DNA of 64,000 nucleotides from Nereocystis luetkeana (lineage: Eukaryota > Sar > Phaeophyceae > Laminariales > Laminariaceae). Positions 45,363-55,952 of the stretch are shown here, piece by piece. The position numbers and the translations under genes were made by a program. Position 1 is the first letter of the stretch, and the number at the start of each line of letters is the position of its first letter. Under the pieces are notes generated by a model, which saw nothing but the letters and a program-made list of their open reading frames with translations, made no database searches and had not been told where the DNA came from. Location: NCBI GenBank assembly GCA_031213475.1, contig JARUPZ010000010.1, forward strand, positions 2,361,001 to 2,425,000, written 5' to 3'.

Positions 45363-46232
45363 AATACGAGTAGCAGGGTTGAGTAACCCCTTTGACATTG
45401 ATAACCCCGACGAGACACTTTAATGACGGCCACAGGCAGGCAGGCCCGACCGAGGTGGAAGAAACGAACCAGGTTCGAACCGGTACACGAAAACTTGAGA
45501 AATAAGTGTGGACAGGGGTTTCCTCTCGCTCTCCGGGGCAGAAAAAAAAAAAAAAAAAAAACGACGAGGTGTGCGACCGAAACAAATGGTTGGTAACTTT
45601 GGTATTACATTGTCAACCATTTAGGAGCAGCGGGAGCACCCATCAGTATACGTGTGGGACCGATCGTGTTGTGCCCGCGCCCGTACGACTCCTTGCATTC
45701 AACCATTGTGACTCGGACACCCATGTTGCAGGATATCATCCCCGCAATCACACAGTGGCCGCCGCTGCAGTCTTCATTTCCATCCTTGCCTTGTAAAGTT
45801 TGTCCCCTCTCACGACCCCCCCGAGGGTAAACGACCCTCCCATCCACGTTTTCCAAATGGTTCCTCCCATTCCTACAAAACACGCCTGACTGTTTCATCT
45901 CGCTTGATGACGTCGTCGTGCGTCCCGGCCTTTATTCCACGAACACCCCGCCCCCCCTCCCCTCCCCCCAGTCAATGATCAAATGACTCAGGCAAGCAAC
46001 AAATGAGTACGACCCGCCCCTTCTGCCCCCCCACCTTCCCACCTAGTCCCTAGTCTCAGCTGTCGGCCATCTCGAGAACTGCAGCTATCCGCATAGAAAA
46101 CCTGGGGGTGTGTCCCGGATGTCCCCTGGCTACAACCACAGGGCGTGACGAAAACATAAACAGCACATGCATCATCTCTGTCGACAATCATTACTGCGTC
46201 CTTGTTGGTCATGATAAAAGTACTATTAATAC

Positions 46233-46348
46233 TAATACGGAGGACCATGGCTAATAGGACCGAATATTGTTAGTAACAACAGGAAAATTTAGACGTGTTT
46301 GTGTGTACCATAGGTCCTACCTGGTATTTACTATGGCCCCCCGTAATA
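46233..46348. mobile_element. MITE-1 copy carrying a TACCTGGTA scar
   Basis: Left arm TAATACGGAGGACCATGGCT; right arm GGTCCTACCTGGTATTTACT. The consensus here is GGTCCTATTTACT, so CCTGGTA has been added at the TA (46318). Confidence 0.88.
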
Positions 46349-46907
46349 CTGTCTCTATGACGCGCAAGACAACACACTCGCGGACGAATTTCCGAGCTGA
46401 ATGTATCGACAAATCGGGGGGGGGGGGGGGGGGAAGGGCAAGCAAACCAGCTGAAATTCGGAACGAACGCCGAGGAGTGCGTCTACGGAAGCACCTCGCC
46501 GAGAGAAAACCTTTCAAAAACCACCATTTTCGTCATGTGAGCCCCCCTTATTTTCGTTGTAGGCCCGCAAATTTCGGCCAACATCCAAAGAATTTGTGTT
46601 CATCTTGCGTGTTTTACGGTGGAATACGGTAATGCCTTAAACCCGGTACCAGATACATGTTTTTGGCATCTCCTCCAGCGGCGCTAGTATGTACCCTTCC
46701 TCTACCCCCCCCCCGCCCCCCCCTCCCCCTACTAGCCTCCGACTGGGCCCAACAAGCACCTCGATTCCACGCCGAAAAAAATCGACTGAGCACAATGAGG
46801 GTCGGCCACAGCAAAAAACAAACATGGAATAAGTGATATTCTCCCCTCTTCCTCCCCTCCCTCTCCCCCTCCCCCTGTCCCCTGTCCCCTGTCCCCGTCC
46901 GTGCCCC

Positions 46908-47153
46908 GCCAAGCTGCCGTCGACCGCATTCGCCCACCGTGCGATAACGCCTTCCATGTTCAAAAACTGGGACTACCGAGTCCCCTTCCCCCTCTCTACC
47001 CCCCCCCCCCCTCCTTCCTGTCCCCATCAGTACACTGCCAAGGTGCCGTCGATCTCCTTCGCCCACCGTGCGATAACGCCTTCCATGTTCAAAAAACCGG
47101 GACTACCGAGTCCCCTTCCCCCTCTCTACCCCCCCCCCTCCTTCCTGTCCCCA
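46908..47153 (-). pseudogene. Two degenerate tandem copies of the MOCS3 terminal exon 3' half
   Basis: Blocks beginning near 47037 and 46908 repeat the end of the MOCS3 terminal exon with a period of 127-129 bp. The nearer copy still reads MEGVIARWAKEIDGTLAVY and a stop. The farther copy has lost the stop and drifts (WANAVDGSLAG). Both replace the upstream part of the exon with a pyrimidine-rich CCCCTCTCTACCCC segment, so neither has the active loop or an acceptor at the original place. They probably lie in or just past the 3' UTR. Confidence 0.8.
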
Positions 47154-47285
47154 TCAGTACACTGCCAAGCTGCCGTCGATCTCCTTCGCCCACCGCGCGA
47201 TGCCGCCTTCCAGGTTGAAAAGACGGGACCCCGGGACCCCATGCTCGATCAGCGTCGCGCACGCTTTTTCGCTCCTTCCTCCGAC
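47154..47285 (-). CDS. MOCS3: MOCS3 terminal exon
   Basis: Forty-three codons plus TGA. VGGRSEKACATLIEHG completes the rhodanese CX4R active loop, and LFNLEGGIARWAKEIDGSL is the usual rhodanese C-terminal signature. The acceptor is AATGCAG. The 3' half of this exon is repeated twice in tandem just downstream. Confidence 0.92.
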   Translation of the reverse strand, partial: VGGRSEKACATLIEHGVPGSRLFNLEGGIARWAKEIDGSLAVY

Positions 47286-50200
47286 CTGCATTTGCATTTT
47301 TCGGGTTTTGGCTTTTGCTCTTCGTTTTTGTTTCTGTTTCCGTTCTTAGTTAACGACGGCGTGTGGCGATCTTGGGAGGGTAGCGGCGGTATCGGTAGCG
47401 CTGACCCCAGCAGTGGCAGTAGCGGTAACGATGACGATAGCGTTATAGGTGCAGGTAACACTCCGACCGAAAGTTCCGCGTACATTTTTTTAGTATTTCG
47501 ATTTTCAGGCAACACCGGTGTATGTCGATCTCGGAAAGGTAGGTTGGCGGTAGCGGTAGCAGTAGCGGTAGCGGTAGCGGTATAGAACCGGTAACGGCAG
47601 CCGTGACGACAACGGTAACGGGAATAGTTACGATATAGGTGACGTTAACGGTAACGATAGGCGTAACGGAAACGGTACTGGGTAACGGTAATGGTATACG
47701 ATACGGAAACGGTGACCGTGACAGTAAAGCAACGGTATAGGTGACGGTGGACGCGTTCTACGATAGAGGTAGCGCATTTCCGCTAAATGTTTTCTGAATG
47801 ACAGGGCTCCTTAACCCGAAATCGTCGGAATGTCATCCTTGTTTCGAAAAAAGACGTAGGTTTTAGTATACTTGAGCCATGAGATTTTTCATCGGGGTGC
47901 AATTTCATGTTTGTTGAAGTATATTTTCGGGTGAGGTGTGGAGCTTGAGTGAGGAGCCTCAGAAAAATTGGGGTGAACCTCTATCGTAGAACGCCTCGGT
48001 GACGGTAACGGTAACTATAGGGGTAACGGAAACGGTACTGGGCAACGGTAAGGTTATACATTACGGAAACGGTGACCGCGATGGTAACGGCATCGGTAGC
48101 GGTAGCCGTGACGGTAACGGCAACGGTAACAGTAGATATGTCGTCAACGGTAATGGTACATATAACGGTATATAAAGTAACGGTAACGGTACACAGGTAA
48201 CAGTAACCGTAACCGTAACCGTAGCCGTGCCGGTAACGGCAGCCATGACGGTAACGGTAACGGTATCGGTAACGGCACCTGTAACGGCAGTTGTGACGGC
48301 AGTTGTGACGGGAACCACAACAGTAGACATACCGGTGGCGGTAACGGTACACAGGTAACAGTAACAGTAACCGTAACCGTAACCGTATTCGTAGCGGCAT
48401 CGGTACCCGTGACGGTAACGGCAACGGTATCGGTAACGGCACCTGTAACGGCAGTTGTGACGGGAACGACAACAGTAGACATACCGGTGGCGGTAACGGT
48501 ACAAAGGTAACAGTAACAGTAACCGTAACCGTAACCGTATTCGTAGCGGCATCGGTGCCCGTGACGGTAACGGTAACGGTATCGGTAACGGCACCTGTAA
48601 CGGCAGTTGTGACGGGAACGACAACAGTAGACATACCGGTAGCGGTAACGGTACACAGGTAACAGTAACAGTAACCGTAACCGTAACCGTAACCGTATTC
48701 GTAGCGGCATCGGTACCCGTGACGGTATCGGTAGCAGTAGACTTAGCGGAAACAGTAGAAGTAAAGGGAACTGCAACGGCAGCGGTAACGGTACAGGTAA
48801 CGGTAACGGAAACGGTATCGGTAGCCGTGGCAGTAAGGGTAACGGGTAGACGTAACGATAGCGATAGCGGCAGCAACAGCGGCAGCAGCAATGGTAGAGC
48901 AGGTGCGAGAGGAACAGACGGCGCGCGACCCCCACCCCCCGCACTCGATCAATCGACCCCCCCCCCCCCCCGCCTCCGTCATACCACCTATGTTGCACTG
49001 CCCACAAAACACAAAAAAAAGTCCCGACAACAAAGCACATGGAAGCACGTCTGCCGCCGTTTTTTCCCGAAGACATTTCGTTTTTCTGCTCTAGCCCCGA
49101 ACGTTTTCATCGAGCCAAAATTTGGCAGACCGGATATGAGCTCCTTGGTGCACTCCCGTGAGTGTGCCAAATCGACAACACTTTTCGTTTCCTCCTTCAT
49201 ACCGGACCTTGTCGCTGAAAGTCGAACATGTGGTTCCAGGCGCTTGAATTTTCGGTTTCTTGTACCTTAGTCAAGTATTTTGTTCTGATGTAGAACGAGA
49301 GCTGGAGGAACCCAGAAGTCATAACGAGTACGTTCCTCCTGCTCGTTCTACAGCAGAAAAAAATACTTGACTACAGTACAAGAAACCGAAAATTCAAGCG
49401 CCTGGAACCACATTTTCGACCTTCATCGACAAGGTCCGGTATGAAGGAGGGAACGAAAAGTGTTGTCGCTTTGGCACACTCTCGGGAGTGCATCAAGGAG
49501 CTCATATCCGGTCTGCCAAATTTTGGCTCCATGGAAACGTTCGGAGGTAGAGCAGAAAAACGAAATGTCCTCACGAAAAAAACGGCGGCAGACGTGCTTC
49601 CATGTGCTTTGTTGTCGGGACTTTGGCAATATCAGCTTTTTTTTGTGGGCAGTGCAACACAGGTGATACGACTACGACCATGCATGAGAACGAGTACACC
49701 CCCCCCCCCCCCTCTGAAATGCCTACACCGGAAATTAAATTAACTCATTGAAGCTGTCATCCATATGCAAGTCCGCCTCACAAGCGGGTCTTCGTAGGAT
49801 GCAGCTCACCCTTCATGCGACTCGCCGGACACCTCACGGCGCTTCGCGCTTGGTGCAAGCAAGCAATGTCTGCCTGGTCGGTGAAAACCCGACATGCTCC
49901 GTCCCGGCATTGTAGGGATGCGAGGGTCTATGGTCACACGACTACGGCCATGCATGAGATCGAGTACATCTCTCCTATCGAGTACACCCCCCCCCCCCCC
50001 CCCCTTCGAGCCGTACCTTGCAGTGCACCAGCAAGTCCATGCCGTCCGGGAGGTGCTGCACTATCTCCCCCACCTTCCTATGAGGACAAACGCGGTCTAC
50101 GAACGGGAGGCTGGCGATCTCCGCCTCCTGAGGCAACCTGCGCATTGGGGCAGTGTATCGAGTGTTCAAGGATTGGCCCACTTCCGAAGAAATAGTTGAT

Positions 50201-53200
50201 ACCCCACACTATGATGGCCCTTTAAGGCCACGCTTGTTCTATAATAGCGTCTCCTATCAATAGTTCCCGGGTTTCATTCCGGTGACCCCAATCTCAACAT
50301 GTTTTTTTGTCGGAACAGAAAAAAAAAACATACTGGTACCCTGTTTTTTAACACGCTGCGTTTAGCAACTTCGGCTGGTTCGTGCCTACCGGAGACCGGC
50401 CGTGACTCGAAAAGAACTTCACCACAGCAGCTTGTGACGCCCCGAGATTTCTCTCACGCGCATGTCCTCAACAGAGGCCTACACCTCGACTTAGAGGTGC
50501 CGCATGCAGTGGTCGAATAGGTCAAAACTTGGGGTGCACAAAATGAGACAAGAGACAACCCCAAACTGATCGTTAGCACTTCACTTGCGGAAACCTACAG
50601 TTCCTCACAACAGACTGCCGCCCGCGAAATGGAGGGATGCTCCTGATGGGGTGTGGCAGGGCGTCGGGTGCGCCAGACAGCAGCCGCAGGCAGACGGCTC
50701 ATGAGGTGTTCACGTGTACTCTAAGCTGCGAGCGGGTATAGCGCAAAAAACTCCTGGAATCGCTAAAGAGTCCCATTTCGCGCGCGGGGGCATAGTACGA
50801 TGGCTACACCGCCGATGAGGAAAGGGTCTTCAAATATATACGTACGGCTGTCCCCCAGGCCCGTGATATACCTCTTTTCGAGTCGTCATCAAAGATGCTG
50901 CGGGTAACAAAACTACGTTCGCATGAGAGGTCTCGTAGTAAGTTATTGGGCCCAAACAAGGACCGAAAAGCTCTACGTTCTTGCATATTGGCATCAACCA
51001 TTCTAAAACTTCGAAATGCGGATCTTGGCCGCAAACCCCTTTAGCTGGAATGCCAAGTCGCATGTACATGTTGCCGAAACGCCTACGCGGGGGTGCTTGA
51101 CGGCGCATTCCTGAGGGTACTACGGTAGCGTCCCCTTAAAACATACCAGTATCAGGGTACCAGACACCTACATACCTGGCTACGATACCTTTTCCTTTTT
51201 CGATCATTTCCCCAGGCGGTCCGATCGGCATTGGGGCTACCTCCAGCGCGTGCGACGGGGCCGACGCGAGGTACAGCACTAGGCGTGCACCGAAATTAGC
51301 GAAATATTTACGATTCTTACCGACTCGAAAGAGCTCTCTTAACTCCTTCCAAACAAAACTGACAAAACACAAAATCAAGATTAGCAAAATGCCGTGCCCT
51401 ACAAGAGATATACAACGAATAGTACTGCAAAACATTAATGGGCCTCTGACGATAAGGCGTGTCTTATTGGGTAGCTCCTCCACTGCCCTTTACCCTTTTA
51501 GGACTGCAGTCCCGTTTTGGGGACAAACTACTTGGGATTTGAGTGTTATTGTCCCCAAAACGGGACTGCGGTCCTAAAGGGGTTAAGGAGCCCCGTGCTA
51601 CGAAGGAGGTGGCACAGCTTGGCTAAAATCGTCTCTGAAATGACGGGGCTCCTTAGAGCCCAAAATTGTCAGAATTCCATCCTCGACTCGCTGAAAAAAA
51701 AAAAAAAACTGAACACCTAAGCCATGGGAGTATTCATCAGCCATCGCACCTTGGCTTTCCTCAGCCTGGAGCCTCACAACAACAGCAAAAATGGCGCACC
51801 TCTTATTCATCAACCATTGTAGCATGCGTCGTCCGTCAGAAAATGGTTTGGCCAGAGAGCGCTGACTCTACACCTGGTATACTGGTATAACTCGTAACAC
51901 GGGTCGGTCCATGCTTCGAGAAAATCGGCCATGGCTCGCACTGCTATAAACTCTTCATGACACCTTCAACTTCTTCTGCTGCCCAGAAGCACAACCCAGG
52001 CGGTAGGGTGTTTGGGCTAGGGCTAGGGTAAGGGCTAGGATTTTGTAAAATACATTTCATCCATCTGGCCGCAGCCTACGCCATGCTCTATACAGCCCCT
52101 CCAACGGGGGCAGACGGCGGCTATCAGCACGAAACCATTGACTTAATGTAGTCCCCCTCGCACACCCCTCCCGCCTCTGCCGGCTCCCATACACCCCCTC
52201 TCCCTTGCCGCGCTTACGCGGGCGGCGATCACTGAGCTCCGGTTTTCGCAGCGTGCCCCCGCCCCCTCCCTCCCCTGCCCCGCGACCACCCCTCCCCCCC
52301 ATGCACGACAAGAGCGCACCTACCCCACCTCTCCACTCCTACCCACTCCCCATCCCTCCAGCCCCCCCTCACCCCCATTTTCACCCACCTGACGTCTAAC
52401 ACAAACGGCGCCCAACCATCTTGCATCTTTGCCACCACATCTTGAGGCGAAATCCGCTGGAAATATTCCCCCGCCCCCTCTTCCGCTGCCACCTCGTTAT
52501 CTTCGTCTTCAGAAGGAGTTCCATTGGCGGCGGCGGTGGTAGGGGGGGGAGGGGTTGAGCTCGCGGTGGAGGCAGAAAAGCCGCAAAAGCCTTGGTAGTC
52601 GACAAGGCCTGTGACCTCCGGGCGACCGGAGATTTTTCGCAAAGGCGATTCCTGCAACAGCAGTGTTGGTTGGCGTGCACAGGGTTTATATAGCGTGCAT
52701 GTGGGGGAGCGCGGGAGGGGGGGGGGGGGGGTGGGGGGGGGGGGGTAGGTTTAGAGTTGGGGGAGGGGTTAGGGACAGAGTTTAGGTAAGGGTTCGGGTT
52801 GGTGTTTGGGTCAGGGCTAGTCGCGCCTGTAGAGGGAGCGCGGAGGCGGCGGGCGGCGGGCGGGCGCGGGGGTGGGGGGGTGGGGGGGGGGGTAGGGGGT
52901 ACTCGATAGGAGAGATGTACTCGATCTCATGCATGGCCGTAGTCGTATGACCATAGACCCTCGCATCCCTACAATGCCGGGACGGAGCATGTCGGGTTTT
53001 CACCGACTAGGCGGGGGGGGATAGGGTTAGAGTAAAGGTAAGATTGTTCATGTTAGTGTTGGGGTAAGGGTATAAGGGTCAGGGTTGGAGATGGGGGGAT
53101 AGGGTGTGCGAATCGCACGGAGTTGATTTTTTGGCCGAGGAGCCACTGCTCGTTCACTGACCCCAGTCACCGGAAGGATGCGCCCAGTTGGCCGGTTATC

Positions 53201-55902
53201 TACTGTGCGTCCTTCTTTTGCTGGGCTTCAAAGGTTATCGCTTGCGTCAGCAGATGGGTGCCTAACAGAGGAGTCTCCACCTGGAAGGGGAAACGTGAGG
53301 TTTGCCAGGGAAAAATAAGGCATGCTCGCTGCAGTTATCTGCTTTTATACACCGCTGTTTGCTGCACGCATGCAGACCTCTGGTCTCACCATCAGCGCCC
53401 TGAGCGCATGCCTACGTCTATATATACCTGGTAGTTTAATTACATTTTCGGGGTTTTTTCCACTTCCTTCGTACGTACGTACGTACGTACGTACGTACCC
53501 CTGTTCGTTTGTTTTCGGGTGTATGTACGGCGCACTCAAACATAATTATTTCGTTTGCAGGTTACACGGTATGGTAGATGACAGCATGACGTGCCGCATG
53601 AGTGACCACGGGCTACAGTCGTCACGGAATTGAGCCAATATGAGGACATCACCACTCTCAAAAGGGAACCAAAAAGAAACGAAAGCGAAACGGTGAAATC
53701 AGGCCGGGGCACGGCGAAACCAACGAGCACACAATCAAAGCCGAAAATAAAACATTAAACAAACAAAAACAATAAACACAATAAACACAATGAAACAAAA
53801 CTCGAGCCGAAGCGTCCGCAACTACAGTCAAAACAAAAATCACAAGAGAACACAAAAAAAAGACAACAATACTCGCGTCACATCGACCGCTCTGGGCGTT
53901 CTGAGGAGGCGTTCTTGCTACCACCGTTTCTGCGCAAAATGGCCACAGGTTTCCTCCGCAAAAACGAGTGCTGCACATCGTATTGACCTTGGCCCAGCTT
54001 TGACACTATGGTTGACATATACATGACTTTGAACCCTATACGTAAGCCTAACCTCGACCGCCTGGGAACTTTCTCGGAATATTCACGGATGTAATGAGGT
54101 GTTCATGTGGGCGAGCACCCGTTGTTTGTCGAAGCCGAACCAAATTGAAAACAGCACGGCTCAAATTGGCTCCTAAAAAACGCGCAGCATCGGGAACCCC
54201 AGTGGCCCACCCTAAGTCGCACCCCCTTCCCCCCCACAGAAAAAAAACGCCTCCTGTGTACGCACGTAACGTGCGTTCCTTGAAATTAATCTCGCACAAC
54301 GCTCGCGGGGCGACGCGTGTTGCGATATAGGTACTGTACCTTTTCTTGGCCAAACTATTTTATGACTGACGGCGCGGGGGGCGGGGGGGATGGGGGGGGG
54401 GGCGGTACTTAACACCGTTGGATTATCACACTTGTGCTTTTCTAACTTTTTTCGATACGTAAGTAACTCACAGTCCTCTTAGGCGCTTCTTCAAGCGTGA
54501 AAACATCCACGACTGCAGCAACGGCCACTGCTTTGGTCGGGTAACGACAGAAAAAAGGGGTTTTTTTACAAGGAGTCGCGAGGCCCCGGGGGGTGCTGCA
54601 GGACCCTCACGCTGCTCGTAAGACGGCCGGCGACACCAAAAGGTTATCGTTGTTTTTTTTTTCGTCGCTATGTCGGGGGGTGTCCCCCCCCCGGGATAGG
54701 TAAGCAGTGGGATTGTTTGCTCATCATGTTGCACTTTCAATTTCCCTCGAGGTCAGCTTCTGACCCCTACCTCGTGGTGTAGAGTTTCCTCGAGCGAGGA
54801 TCTTCAGAAAGTATTGGGAGGAACCCCTCTATTACTGACACGTGCCACGAGAGGAGAGGGAGTCAGCCCTTTTCGGCGAAAAAGAATATTTTCTGAATGA
54901 CGGGACTCCTTAATAACCCAAAAATCATCGGAATAGTGTTCAAATTTCTTGTTTTTTGCGATATTGTTGTTTTGTACACCTATAGGCCGTGAGGTTTATT
55001 CATCGGGCTCCCCTTTCAACTTTTTCAAAAATCAGGTATTACTTATGGTTAGTATAGAGCTCCTCTAGCGAGGAACCTCAGGGGAAAAATCGGTGCACCT
55101 CTGTCTTTCCACAGCACATGTCTTCACATGCGAACATGCATTCCGTACATGAAGTATGTACCTTGAAGGACATCTTGAGAGCGTCGTACACAAGAAGCCG
55201 CCCGGAAAGGACGTCCCCCTTGCCCAGAAGAATCTTGATCACTTCCGTCGCCTATCAAACAAGGTACCGGCAGAGGGTAGCGCGAGGCAGGCAGGGGGGG
55301 GCGTAAGGACGCGAAGATGGGCGACAACTACACAGGTGGTCGGGACACACTCACCCCCCGCCCCCCCGTGCACACTGTGGGCGTAAACAAATCCTTGCCG
55401 AGACATAGAACAATGCATACCAGGTATATATTAGCAAACCCCACGGACCATGGGTGACGAACCCAGGGACGCGAAGAAACACCTCGGTAAAAAATAAAAC
55501 AAGCAAAGAGTAGTACACCTGATAACTGAAGCACATCTACACCTCAGACAAAAACATAAAAAGGGAGGTCCGCGAACATACGTATCAGATACTATATATA
55601 CTAGGGGGGCGCCAACCCAACCTATACATACTACGTGGGGGGGGGGGGGCGTTGACGCGTTGTGCAGGGATTTCTAGGCCGCAAGGGAAAAGACTCTGTG
55701 AGACCAGACGAGCGAAAGACAAGCCAACAAAACGACGAAAGACCTCCACAGCAATCGCCAGATGGGAGCATCACCTGTATGCAACCTACAACTCCGGGCA
55801 GTATCCCCAGCACGCCCCCCTCGGCGCACGAGGGCACCAGCCCCGGCGGCGGCGGCATCGGCAGCAGATCTCGGTAGCTCGGGCCGTCCTGCAGACCCAA
55901 AG

Positions 55903-55952
<50 letters not shown>

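Noticed and set aside
46833..47585. 250-residue plus-strand ORF over the MOCS3 terminal exon
   Set aside because: Antisense shadow of the exon and its tandem copies; the minus strand has the rhodanese signature and splice sites.
48061..49076. 217-310 residue minus-strand ORFs of Val-Thr and Tyr-Arg repeats
   Set aside because: They are translations of the CGGTAA satellite in three frames at once, with no unique sequence.
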